From positions 682,001 to 746,000 of the forward strand of contig NZ_CP021780.1 in assembly GCF_002192415.1 (NCBI RefSeq): 64,000 nucleotides of DNA, given 5' to 3'. The stretch's first letter is position 1. Every line of letters begins with the position of its first letter. Positions 56,369 through 63,508 of the stretch are shown in pieces. The position numbers and the translations under genes are program-made. This stretch comes from Paenibacillus donghaensis (lineage in GTDB: Bacteria > Bacillota > Bacilli > Paenibacillales > Paenibacillaceae). A model generated the notes under the pieces. The model was not told where the DNA came from. It searched no databases and worked only from the letters and a program-made list of their open reading frames with translations.

Positions 56369-56477
56369 GTTATAGAACGTGAACTTAAGAATGTTACATA
56401 CGGAGTTGCCAAGAAGCCCTATGAATCAGGCTTTCTGACAACTCCACAACTCCATTTTTAAGTTCATCTTATATAGC
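56369..56477. repeat. 109-bp palindromic intergenic element, copy 2
   Basis: Same length and orientation as 53258-53366 with six substitutions. The terminal inverted pairs are conserved (GAACTTAAGAATG; TTTTTAAGTTC). Confidence 0.8.
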
Positions 56478-56504
56478 CGTGAACTAACGGTAGAATTTCT
56501 TGCC

Positions 56505-56521
56505 TGGACCTAAGTAGTAAC
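56505..56521 (+). repeat. CTAAGTAGTAAC repeat, copy 3
   Basis: TGGACCTAAGTAGTAAC, 28 bp after the 109-bp element. Confidence 0.7.
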
Positions 56522-56612
56522 TTGCTTCCTGCTTAAACCTGCATTTTTTGTTTACAGTTATGGGAGCTGCATATCTTAGACTACTGTCTGGTTCTGTGTA
56601 TCTGTCCCAAGA

Positions 56613-56919
56613 CTACAATAACCCCAGGCAGCGTATACTTGCTGCGTTGGGGTTATTGTTCAGAAGCTTCTCCATAATCATCACATCAATAAAAGCGCCC
56701 TCCATGATGCCCTGCCGCTCGAACACACCGACCTCGCGGTAGCCCATGCTGTGATACAAGCCTTGACCGGCTTGGTTGAAAGGGAAGGTAAACAAGACAA
56801 TCTTGTGGAACTGGTGATTGCGGGCAGCTAGCGATCCGATCCTCAATTCCCTGATTATAGATGCGAAGGATGTCATCTATGTTTTCTGAAACAGCCGGGC
56901 GGACGGAAACTGCAGCCAC
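56613..56919 (-). pseudogene. Decayed GNAT acetyltransferase, ArsN1-like
   Basis: The 5' end is intact with a ribosome site (AGGAG) and GTG at 56919: SVRPAVSENIDDILRIYNQG, then IEDRIA. At about 56840 the frame changes and jumps to the C-terminal part: HKIVLFTFPFNQAGQGLYHS and VFERQGIMEGAFIDVMIMEK. About 80 residues of the middle, including much of the acetyl-CoA site, are missing. Both ends match the phosphinothricin/arsinothricin N-acetyltransferase group that often accompanies ars genes. It lies 23 bp behind arsM in the same operon, so it is a broken arsN1. Confidence 0.75.
56618..56658. terminator. Terminator of the arsM operon
   Basis: AATAACCCCAGGCAGC pairs with GCTGCGTTGGGGTTATT. The end of the acetyltransferase frame runs through it. 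Confidence 0.75.
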
Positions 56920-56942
56920 AGGTACTCCTGCTGTCGTCTTGG

Positions 56943-57743
56943 CTATTTCTGTGCTTTGATTACTGCGGATACAATATATTGCTCCACATTAGCCCCCGGA
57001 ACCCAATCTTTAATGAAGGATTTCGATTCATCCTTGGGTTCAATGCTGATCCCGGTAAATCCGCTCTCCTGCAGCATGGTGTGCAAGTCCGCAATGGATG
57101 AGGCCCCGGAGATGCATCCGGAGTACAGCTCATGAATGTCATTCTTGATCTCAGCAGGAAGTTCAGCGGTTGTAACAATATCCGAGATCGCTAGCCGTCC
57201 GCCGGGCTGGAGAACCCGGTAAGCTTCGCGGAACACCTGCGGCTTGTCAGGAGACAGGTTGATCACACAGTTGGAGATGATTACATTCACCGAATGGTCA
57301 GCTAGGGGCAGGTGCTCGATTTCGCCAAGGCGAAATTCCGTGTTCTCGAATCCTCCTTTAACCGCGTTTTGGCGGGCACGGCTGATCATTTCGGGCGTCA
57401 TATCGACCCCGATGACATGCCCGTCCGTCCCTACCTGCCGGGAAGCGAGGAAACAGTCGAATCCGCCGCCGCTGCCAAGGTCCAGCACCTGCTCACCCGG
57501 CTGCAGCTCAGCAATGGCCTGGGGATTGCCGCAGCCAAGTCCCAGATTGGCTCCTTCTGGAGCTGCACTTAGATCTTCACTGGAGTAGCCGAGCTTGGCG
57601 GAAATCGCATCGAAATCCTCAGGGGTGTCACAGCAGCTATCTGCAGGGGTGCAGCAAGTGGAGGCGTCTGTTTGACGTACAGCAATCTGCTGGTAACGCC
57701 CGCGTACATTCTGGCGAATCTGGTCATTTGAAATTTGTGTCAT
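56943..57743 (-). CDS. arsM: Arsenite S-adenosylmethionine methyltransferase
   Basis: This 266-aa enzyme methylates As(III). SAM site VLDLGSGGGFDCFLASRQVG (about residue 86 on), VDMTPEMI, and the conserved arsenic-binding cysteines: CC near residue 30, GLGCGNP, SNCVINL and YSGCISGAS. AAGGAGC lies 8 nt before the ATG. It is controlled by a promoter overlapped by the same inverted repeat as the marR gene behind it. Confidence 0.93.
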   Translation of the reverse strand: MTQISNDQIRQNVRGRYQQIAVRQTDASTCCTPADSCCDTPEDFDAISAKLGYSSEDLSAAPEGANLGLGCGNPQAIAELQPGEQVLDLGSGGGFDCFLASRQVGTDGHVIGVDMTPEMISRARQNAVKGGFENTEFRLGEIEHLPLADHSVNVIISNCVINLSPDKPQVFREAYRVLQPGGRLAISDIVTTAELPAEIKNDIHELYSGCISGASSIADLHTMLQESGFTGISIEPKDESKSFIKDWVPGANVEQYIVSAVIKAQK

Positions 57744-57774
57744 GGTTTACAGCTCCTTTGGTTGTGTTCTGTGT

Positions 57775-57805
57775 TACTTATGCATATAACTTGTAATATG
57801 CAAGT
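57775..57805 (-). promoter_or_regulatory. arsM promoter with shared operator
   Basis: On the minus strand -35 TTGCAT, a 17-bp spacer and -10 TAAGTA. The inverted repeat ACTTGTA-3-TGCAAGT (57789-57805) covers the -35 and part of the spacer. It differs by one base from the repeat at 58307-58323. Confidence 0.7.
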
Positions 57806-57821
57806 ATTAGATAAAGGGAAA

Positions 57822-58271
57822 TCACCCGGTTACAGGTGCACAGCATTTGCTGGATTTCCCCATAGCTTCGTTAAATAGATGAATAGAACGAAGTAATGTT
57901 TCCTTCTCGAACTCACTCATATGCGAGAAGGCTTCATCCAGATACTCGTTCATCTGCTGATCAATCGTAGTTGCGATCATCTTTCCTTCGGGAGTAAGCG
58001 ACAACGTGTACACTCTCCGGTCACTAGGATCCGGGGTCTTCTGTACAAGCTTCATCTTCATCAGGGACTGCACTTGACGGCTGAAGGTAGTGATATCAGT
58101 GCCAAGTGTCTCGGCTACCTGCTGCATGGATGGATTGTGCTGCCGGTCAATCTCATAGAGCAGATGGCTCTGGGTAGTGGTCAGATCACATCCGCCAACA
58201 CTGCAGCAAGTCTTGTTCAGCAGTCCCAGCCGCCGGGTCATGATCTGTAATAATTCACGTGCGTTGTCCAT
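57822..58271 (-). CDS. MarR-family regulator with cysteine pairs, probable As(III) sensor
   Basis: This 149-aa winged-helix protein has QVAETLGTDITTFSRQVQSL as recognition region and a DRRVYTLSLTPEG wing. It carries CCSVGGC at 22-28 and CC at 143-144, in the two helical ends that form the dimer interface in MarR proteins. Placed directly ahead of arsM on the same strand and sharing its operator, it is probably an arsenite-responsive repressor that uses these thiols. Arsenic sensing by this protein is inference; ArsR, not MarR, is the textbook sensor. Confidence 0.82.
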   Translation of the reverse strand: MDNARELLQIMTRRLGLLNKTCCSVGGCDLTTTQSHLLYEIDRQHNPSMQQVAETLGTDITTFSRQVQSLMKMKLVQKTPDPSDRRVYTLSLTPEGKMIATTIDQQMNEYLDEAFSHMSEFEKETLLRSIHLFNEAMGKSSKCCAPVTG

Positions 58272-58292
58272 ATTGGTTCACCTCATGGATTA

Positions 58293-58323
58293 GTTATATC
58301 AGAATTACTTGCAATATGCAAGT
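58293..58323 (-). promoter_or_regulatory. marR promoter with shared operator
   Basis: -35 TTGCAT, 17-bp spacer, -10 TATAAC. The inverted repeat ACTTGCA-3-TGCAAGT (58307-58323) overlaps the -35 exactly as at arsM, and the flank TTAGATAA is also shared. Confidence 0.72.
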
Positions 58324-58343
58324 TTTAGATAAGCCGTGTGCTT

Positions 58344-58360
58344 GTTACTACTTAGATCCC
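58344..58360 (-). repeat. CTAAGTAGTAAC repeat, copy 4 (inverted)
   Basis: GTTACTACTTAGATCCC, the reverse orientation. It starts a 400-bp repeat-rich gap. Confidence 0.7.
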
Positions 58361-58474
58361 CTTTTCCCATGTGTTATTCGCTCAACCTCCCATCCAACAC
58401 TACGGTAACAAGGAAGCTAAAGATTAACCAATGCAGGCCGTCGCCAGTAACCATCGCTTTTACATCAGATGATT

Positions 58475-58655
58475 AGCGGACCCAGGAGCCCCTATTTGCT
58501 GTAAAAAGGCTGTTTTACAGGGTTAACGGACTCAGCAGCCCCTATTCCAGCGAAAACCATCCGTTTTGGCCCTGTTTTGAGGATATAGCGGCTATACAGT
58601 CCACAAGACTTACAAACATCGCAGAAATGAGGAAATAGCGGCTATGCGGTCCGCT
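58475..58655. repeat. Four units of a GGACTCAGCAGCCCCTATT-type repeat, two direct and two inverted
   Basis: Units at 58475-58500 and 58525-58550 read in one direction, those at 58578-58603 and 58628-58655 in the other (GCGGCTATGCGGTCCG). The whole block can fold back on itself. CTGTAAAA/TTTTACAG between the first two forms a further hairpin. No gene is present between 58324 and 58773. Confidence 0.7.
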
Positions 58656-58773
58656 AGCAAGTGGATTAGGCTAAAAGTTCAAGTGGGGCCTTTCTTGATT
58701 TTAAATCCAATCAACTTTAGTATAAGTATATTATTATATATTATGGATTGGTGATCTTGAAAGGACTGTGCCT

Positions 58774-59097
58774 ATGTTTAATCATGAGATGGCTGAGAAG
58801 CTGAAGCTGATTGGAGACAGAACCAGACTGACGCTGCTGGGGCTGCTTAAGGATAAAGAATGGTGTGTCTGCGATTTCGTGGAGATTCTCAATATCTCTC
58901 AGCCCGGGGTCAGCCAGCATCTGCGGAAGCTGAAGGCTCAAGGAATAGTGAAGGAAAGAAAAAAAGGCCAGTGGGTTTATTATTCCTTAAATGTCGAAGA
59001 TAAACCTTATATTAAGGCCGTACTGGAGAAATTGCCGGATACCCAAACGTTGCTACAGCTGTTGAAAGAGGATTACAAGCAGGCGGATTGTGATTAA
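58774..59097 (+). CDS. arsR: ArsR-family metalloregulator 1
   Basis: This 107-aa winged-helix repressor carries the arsenic-binding WCVCDF motif in its recognition helix region (about residue 32), then [20 protein letters not shown]. As(III) binding releases the promoter. The ATG at 58774 has AAAGGA 8 nt upstream; an in-frame GTG at 58768 lies too close to that site. It heads the ars operon. Confidence 0.9.
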   Translation: MFNHEMAEKLKLIGDRTRLTLLGLLKDKEWCVCDFVEILNISQPGVSQHLRKLKAQGIVKERKKGQWVYYSLNVEDKPYIKAVLEKLPDTQTLLQLLKEDYKQADCD

Positions 59098-59127
59098 TAG
59101 TTGCAAGGGAAGATGAGGGAATATAAT

Positions 59128-59169
59128 ACTTATATAAGTCGTTGATTATATAAGTGCATAGTTATATAA
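59128..59169 (+). promoter_or_regulatory. ArsR operator-like repeats before the second arsR
   Basis: ACTTATATAAGT (59128-59139) is a perfect palindrome, followed by TTATATAA at 59146 and 59162. Spaced AT-rich dyads like this are typical ArsR-binding sites and suggest an internal, arsenic-regulated promoter. Confidence 0.55.
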
Positions 59170-59194
59170 TGATGAGGTGAAAGGGGATCTGGAT

Positions 59195-59539
59195 ATGAGC
59201 TTTGCTTTAGAAGATTTGGATGAGGTATCCCTGATGCTCAAGCTGTTGGGGGATAAGACCCGGTTAACCATAATGAAGCTGCTAGAGAAGCAGGAGTGCT
59301 GTGTGTGCGAATTAGTCGACATCTTCAAGACAAGTCAGCCGTCGGTCAGCCAGCACTTGCGGAAGCTGAAGGACGCCGGCTTGGTGAAGGAGAAGCGCAA
59401 GGGTCAATGGATCTTTTATTCCTTGAATCCGGACAGCAAGCAGAATGATCTGGTACAGAGCCTGATTGATCTTGTTCCTTCGCAGGATTATGAGCTGGAG
59501 GAGCTGGACAGACAAGGCCTTAGAATTTCATGTGATTGA
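59195..59539 (+). CDS. arsR: ArsR-family metalloregulator 2
   Basis: This 114-aa protein is related to ArsR1. It carries [11 protein letters not shown], so three cysteines are available at the metal site, and [20 protein letters not shown]. The ATG at 59195 has AAAGGGGA 7 nt upstream; the GTG at 59177 overlaps it. Two arsR genes in a row allow separate control of the upstream and downstream parts. Confidence 0.9.
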   Translation: MSFALEDLDEVSLMLKLLGDKTRLTIMKLLEKQECCVCELVDIFKTSQPSVSQHLRKLKDAGLVKEKRKGQWIFYSLNPDSKQNDLVQSLIDLVPSQDYELEELDRQGLRISCD

Positions 59540-59558
59540 CCAAAGGAGTCTGGTTAGT

Positions 59559-60632
59559 GTGAATGATTCAAAGAAAAAGCTGTCGTTCCTGGACCGGTAT
59601 CTTACGATCTGGATTTTTGCAGCGATGGGACTGGGAATTGTGCTTGGTTTCTATATTCCAGCCTTTGCCGACGGGTTGTCAGGCTTGCAGGTCGGCACGA
59701 CCTCGATCCCGATTGCGGTGGGACTCATCCTGATGATGTACCCGCCGCTCGCCAAAGTGCAATACGAGAAGCTGGGCAGAGTGTTTAAGGACTGGAAAGT
59801 GCTGCTGCTGTCTCTGGTGCAGAACTGGATTATCGGTCCCATTCTGATGTTTGTGCTAGCCATTACGTTCCTGAGCGACATGCCGGAGTATATGATTGGT
59901 CTGATTATGATCGGATTGGCCCGCTGTATCGCGATGGTGCTGGTCTGGAGCGATTTGGCCAAAGGGGATCCCGAGTATACGGCCGGACTGGTGGCGTTCA
60001 ACTCCATTTTTCAAATTGTATTCTATTCGATCTTCGCCTACTTCTTCGTGACGGTCTTGCCGGGCTGGTTCGGCGTGGAGGGTGCAATTGTAAACATCAC
60101 CATGGGGCAGATTGCTGAAAGTGTGCTGATTTATTTGGGAATTCCGTTTGCTGCAGGCATCCTGACCCGGATTATTGCCCTCAAGACCAAAGGGTCCGCT
60201 TGGTTTGAGCAGGCGTTCCTGCCGAAGATCGGTCCGGTAACCCTGGTAGCGCTGTTGTTTACCATTGTTCTGATGTTCTCGCTGAAAGCGGAAATGATGG
60301 TTGAGCTGCCGATGGATGTTGTGCGGATCGCCATTCCATTATTTATTTATTTTGTGATCATGTTCTTTCTCTCCTTCTGGACCTCCAAAAAGGCGGGAGC
60401 CTCCTATCCGGTATCGGCTTCGCTGTCCTTCACGGCAGCCAGCAATAATTTCGAGTTGGCCATAGCTGTAGCAATTGGTGTGTTCGGACTGAATTCCGGT
60501 GCTGCCTTCGCAGCCGTGATCGGACCGCTTGTAGAGGTGCCTGTATTGATTGGGCTGGTCAATGTCTCGTTATGGTTGAGGAAGAAGTATTTCACTGTGC
60601 CGCTTGGTGTTCCTGCTACGGACAAGAAATAA
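59559..60632 (+). CDS. acr3: Arsenite efflux permease of the ACR3 family
   Basis: This 357-aa membrane protein with about ten spans exports As(III). It shows [19 protein letters not shown] with the essential Cys of the family in the fourth span region, [11 protein letters not shown], and [18 protein letters not shown]. The GTG start at 59559 has AAAGGAG 10 nt upstream. A longer frame runs back into arsR2 without support. Follows arsR2 by 19 bp. Confidence 0.93.
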   Translation: MNDSKKKLSFLDRYLTIWIFAAMGLGIVLGFYIPAFADGLSGLQVGTTSIPIAVGLILMMYPPLAKVQYEKLGRVFKDWKVLLLSLVQNWIIGPILMFVLAITFLSDMPEYMIGLIMIGLARCIAMVLVWSDLAKGDPEYTAGLVAFNSIFQIVFYSIFAYFFVTVLPGWFGVEGAIVNITMGQIAESVLIYLGIPFAAGILTRIIALKTKGSAWFEQAFLPKIGPVTLVALLFTIVLMFSLKAEMMVELPMDVVRIAIPLFIYFVIMFFLSFWTSKKAGASYPVSASLSFTAASNNFELAIAVAIGVFGLNSGAAFAAVIGPLVEVPVLIGLVNVSLWLRKKYFTVPLGVPATDKK

Positions 60633-60665
60633 CAACAAATATGCTGATTGAGGAGAACGATAACT

Positions 60666-61085
60666 ATGTCTGCCAAAACTCTCTATTTCCTATGTACCGG
60701 TAATTCCTGCCGCAGCCAGATGGCTGAAGGCTGGGCGAAGAAATACCTGGACGACAGCTGGAACGTCTACAGCGCAGGCATTGAAGCGCATGGACTGAAC
60801 CCCAAAGCCGTTCAGGCCATGAATGAGGTAAGCATTGATATTTCGGGGCAGACCTCCGATATCATCGATCCGGAGCTGCTGAACCATGCAGATCTGGTAG
60901 TCACTCTCTGCGGTGACGCTGCCGATAAATGTCCGCTCACTCCACCCCAAGTGAAGCGTGAGCACTGGGGCTTCGACGATCCCGCCAAGGCACAGGGAAC
61001 AGAGGAAGAGAAATGGGCCGTCTTCCAGCGGGTTCGTGACCAGGTGGGAGAACGCATCAAGCAATTTGCGGAAACCGGTGAATAG
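60666..61085 (+). CDS. arsC: Arsenate reductase, thioredoxin-coupled type
   Basis: This 139-aa enzyme reduces arsenate to arsenite. It has the low-molecular-weight phosphatase loop with nucleophile Cys10 ([10 protein letters not shown], also Cys15) and the redox pair Cys82 and Cys89 in [11 protein letters not shown], exactly as in the Bacillus/Staphylococcus ArsC. GAGGAGA precedes the ATG at 60666. Confidence 0.95.
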   Translation: MSAKTLYFLCTGNSCRSQMAEGWAKKYLDDSWNVYSAGIEAHGLNPKAVQAMNEVSIDISGQTSDIIDPELLNHADLVVTLCGDAADKCPLTPPQVKREHWGFDDPAKAQGTEEEKWAVFQRVRDQVGERIKQFAETGE

Positions 61086-61199
61086 TTAACCCTGAGGCCG
61101 GGAGCGATCCAGGCTTCATTCAAGATGAGCAAGGGGCTGGACTAACTATAAGTGGCGGAAGCAGCAGCTGCTGCTAAGGCTGACAGGAGAGATACAATT

Positions 61200-61631
61200 A
61201 TGGCAAATTATCACGCGCTTATCGAAGACAAGGTATATATCGGTGGTGAGAATGCGCTGCTTGAAGCGCTTCAGGAGCAGGAGATTACAGATGTGTTTGA
61301 TCTGAGAGATACCGGAACACGGGCTGAAGGGTTCCCGGATGATGTGACCCGCCACCATTACCCGATTGTAGAGGACACAAGTGGTCAGGAGAACTCTGTA
61401 CGAGCCGCCATTCAGGCCATTAAAGAGGCTGTGAATCAAGGGAAATCTGTGTACTTCCATTGTGCCGGGGGCCGCAACCGTACAGGTACTGTAGCTACAG
61501 GTGTGCTGCTGGAGCTGGGACTGGCCTCAACTGTGGAGGAAGCGGAAGAGCTGGCGAAACAGAAGCGTCCGGATATCAATATCAAGCAGGAGATGCGCGA
61601 CGTATTGCACGGCTTTTATCCTGCGAAATAA
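61200..61631 (+). CDS. Dual-specificity-type protein phosphatase in the ars operon
   Basis: This 143-aa protein has the cysteine-phosphatase signature HCAGGRNRTGT (CX5R) near residue 97 and an Asp-bearing loop (FDLRDTG) earlier. The ATG at 61200 has AGGAGAG 8 nt upstream; a GTG at 61152 gives only a low-complexity Ala tail. It ends the operon before a terminator. The fold is known to hydrolyse phosphate esters; as arsenate mimics phosphate it could act in arsenic stress, but its substrate is unknown. Its 3' end is duplicated at 63392. Confidence 0.85.
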   Translation: MANYHALIEDKVYIGGENALLEALQEQEITDVFDLRDTGTRAEGFPDDVTRHHYPIVEDTSGQENSVRAAIQAIKEAVNQGKSVYFHCAGGRNRTGTVATGVLLELGLASTVEEAEELAKQKRPDINIKQEMRDVLHGFYPAK

Positions 61632-61642
61632 ACCCTATGCAT
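61572..61642 (+). repeat. 71-bp duplication, copy 1 (end of the phosphatase gene)
   Basis: 69/71 identical to 63392-63462. It covers the last 19 codons, the stop and 11 bp beyond. Confidence 0.9.
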
Positions 61643-61652
61643 AGCCGATCAC

Positions 61653-61685
61653 GAGACTATTTCCTCATGGAGATAGTCTTTTTTT
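61653..61685 (+). terminator. Terminator of the ars operon
   Basis: GACTATTTCC pairs with GGAGATAGTC (one wobble) around TCAT, then seven T residues. It directly touches the repeat element that follows. Confidence 0.85.
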
Positions 61686-61995
61686 ATTACTACTTAGGTC
61701 CCTCTGAGGATGTAGAATGCTACACTAGAGATTTCAGAGAAATTAGATGCAAAAGTGCATTTAATTTCAGCTGGAATTCCTGTTATTGGGCAAATAAGTG
61801 CGAATCTGCAACTATTTTCGAGTAAAACGATTGTTTAAGGCTCAGAATCCGAAATTAGATGCGTTTTCGCACTTATTTGCTCTAAAACAGAAAAAATCAT
61901 CTAATTAGATGCAGATTCGCAACTAATTCGGTGGATTGGACTGATGTGGCGATCAGACTTTGATGCTCCTATCCTATTGGGTCCTAAGTAGTAAC
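61686..61995. mobile_element. 310-bp MITE-like element bounded by inverted CTAAGTAGTAAC repeats
   Basis: Left end ATTACTACTTAGGTCCC (61686-61702), right end GGGTCCTAAGTAGTAAC (61979-61995): 17-bp terminal inverted repeats with two mismatches. Inside, GCAAATAAGTGCGAA (61790-61804) and TTCGCACTTATTTGC (61866-61880) form a perfect inverted pair, and TTAGATGC recurs at least three times. No coding capacity. It sits between the ars terminator and the methyltransferase promoter. Confidence 0.65.
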
Positions 61996-62012
61996 CTTTT
62001 TTGTTTTATTGT

Positions 62013-62039
62013 TGCATTATACAACAGTTGTATGATACA
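62013..62039 (+). promoter_or_regulatory. 27-bp palindromic operator before the methyltransferase-marR pair
   Basis: TGCATTATACAAC and GTTGTATGATACA are inverted around a central A (11/13 pairs). It ends 24 bp before the ATG and is the likely binding site of the MarR at 62866. Confidence 0.6.
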
Positions 62040-62062
62040 TTATCGCTGTGGAGGGATACATG

Positions 62063-62878
62063 ATGAAAAGAACAGGAATTCACAAGCCAACGATTGAGGA
62101 TGCCGTTGAAATTAGCGGAATTGAAACTCTGCATCCGGGAGGATTCGAGCTTACGAAACGAACGGCAGAGATTGCCGGGCTTAAGCCAGGGTTGCGGGTG
62201 CTCGATGTATCGAGCGGAAGAGGGACACAGGCCATCTTTTATGCACAGAATTATGGGGTACACGTGACCGGGATAGATATTTCCCCGCAGATGATCCAAT
62301 CGGCCACACAAGCTGCCGGACAAGCTGGCATGGCTGACCAAGTCTCTTTTCGGGCAGGAGACTCTCAGGCGTTGCCTTTTAACGAGGATACCTTTGATGT
62401 GGTAATCAATGAGTGTGCAGTCGGTATACCGGATGATTCCCAGCAGGTTCTTAATGAGATGGTGCGGGTTGTGAAGCCGGGTGGTGCCGTAGTCATCCAC
62501 GAATCGATCTGGAAGAAGGAACTGACAACAGCCGAGAAGGAAGAGCTGGCAGAGCGGTACGGCACCACTCCGCTGGAGCTGCAGGAATGGAGTGGCATGC
62601 TGAAGACAGCAGGAGTTGTGAACATCACGGCAGAGCATGAAGAGTGGTCTAAACCGGAGAAGTTCTGGAAGGTAAGGAAAGACCGTGACGTAGCCCACCA
62701 CTCCAAGTTGCTCACCTTGCCTGAACGACTGATTACGCTGAAACGGATTATGCAACTGCGTGGGATCAAAGGGGTGTTCAAGGCTATGGAGAATGAGAAG
62801 ATTTTCTACCAGGCCGTTCTTGACGGGAAGATTGGCTACAGCCTGTACAAAGGGGTGAAACGTTCATGGAAACGGTAG
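62063..62878 (+). CDS. Class I SAM-dependent methyltransferase
   Basis: This 271-aa protein has the SAM site LRVLDVSSGRGTQAIFYAQN (about 47-66), GIDISPQMI and the VINECAVGIPDD post-loop. It lacks the cysteine set of ArsM, so it is not a normal arsenite methyltransferase. GGAGGG lies 7 nt before the ATG at 62063. It overlaps the marR gene by 13 bp and shares its control region. Its location and partner suggest a role in metalloid or organoarsenical handling; the substrate is unknown. Confidence 0.8.
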   Translation: MKRTGIHKPTIEDAVEISGIETLHPGGFELTKRTAEIAGLKPGLRVLDVSSGRGTQAIFYAQNYGVHVTGIDISPQMIQSATQAAGQAGMADQVSFRAGDSQALPFNEDTFDVVINECAVGIPDDSQQVLNEMVRVVKPGGAVVIHESIWKKELTTAEKEELAERYGTTPLELQEWSGMLKTAGVVNITAEHEEWSKPEKFWKVRKDRDVAHHSKLLTLPERLITLKRIMQLRGIKGVFKAMENEKIFYQAVLDGKIGYSLYKGVKRSWKR

Positions 62879-63300
62879 AGCTATTGCAGAATCTGCTGAG
62901 GGTGCTGGACCGAAACATCGGTGCACTGGAGAAGACACAGCTCGCTTGCTGCGGAGTAACAATTGGACAATGCCATGCGGTGATGGAAATCGGGCTGGCG
63001 AATGAAATCTCACTGATAGATTTGGCCAAGGTCCTCAATCTGGATAAGAGCACGATGAGTAGAACCGTAAATAATCTGGTAACCGATGAGTGGGTGGAAC
63101 GGATTACAGACCCGGAGAACAGACGTTATGTGAAGCTTAAGCTGTCGCTGAAGGGTGAGGCGCTTCATCAGCAGATCAATGCGGTAATGAATTCTTATTT
63201 CGGCAGCGTTATGAACGATATTCCGGAAGACAAGCGGGAGCAGGTTGCAGAGAGCCTTGGGCTGCTCATCCATGCACTGAATAAGAACAACTGCTGCTAA
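62866..63300 (+). CDS. MarR-family regulator with cysteine pairs (paralogue)
   Basis: This 144-aa protein has a winged helix (DLAKVLNLDKSTMSRTVNNL, then DPENRRYVKLKLSLKGEA). It carries CCGVTIGQC at 28-36 and ends in CC at 143-144, the same layout as the MarR at 57822, though the rest of the sequence is well diverged. Translated together with the methyltransferase, it probably represses that pair through the palindrome at 62013 and releases it when thiols bind a metalloid. Confidence 0.83.
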   Translation: METVELLQNLLRVLDRNIGALEKTQLACCGVTIGQCHAVMEIGLANEISLIDLAKVLNLDKSTMSRTVNNLVTDEWVERITDPENRRYVKLKLSLKGEALHQQINAVMNSYFGSVMNDIPEDKREQVAESLGLLIHALNKNNCC

Positions 63301-63334
63301 AGACGATTGATGGAGATAGAAGGGATGAATTCTG

Positions 63335-63451
63335 ATGTCGAAGATTCTGGATACCGTGGTTATCGGAGGGGGCAGGCGGGTCTTGCCTCCAGATATCAAT
63401 ATCAAGCAGGAGATGCGCGACATATTGCACGGCTTTTATCCTGCGAAATAA
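63335..63451 (+). pseudogene. Chimeric scar ORF: flavoprotein N-terminus joined to the phosphatase tail
   Basis: The first codons read MSKILDTVVIGGG, the FAD/NAD(P)-binding start of flavin monooxygenases (ArsO/CzcO-like). A missing G in the run at 63368-63372 hides the expected continuation GGGQAGLAS. At 63392 the sequence switches to the duplicated end of the phosphatase gene, giving DINIKQEMRDILHGFYPAK. So an oxidoreductase gene and most of a second phosphatase gene were deleted between these points. The 38-aa product is not expected to function. Confidence 0.75.
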
Positions 63452-63462
63452 ACCATATGCAT
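63392..63462 (+). repeat. 71-bp duplication, copy 2
   Basis: 69/71 identical to 61572-61642. It marks the right-hand side of the deletion scar. Confidence 0.9.
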
Positions 63463-63479
63463 TGACGAATATATACAAA

Positions 63480-63498
63480 AGCAGCCCTAAGGGCTGCT
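63480..63498. terminator. Bidirectional terminator
   Basis: AGCAGCCC-TAA-GGGCTGCT, with A residues to the left (T on the minus strand) and TTC to the right. It separates the ars island from the convergent CBS-domain gene. Confidence 0.8.
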
Positions 63499-63508
63499 TC
63501 ATCTTATA

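Noticed and set aside
58475..58655. CRISPR array
   Set aside because: Units are inverted as well as direct, vary in sequence and are not evenly spaced; no cas genes are present.
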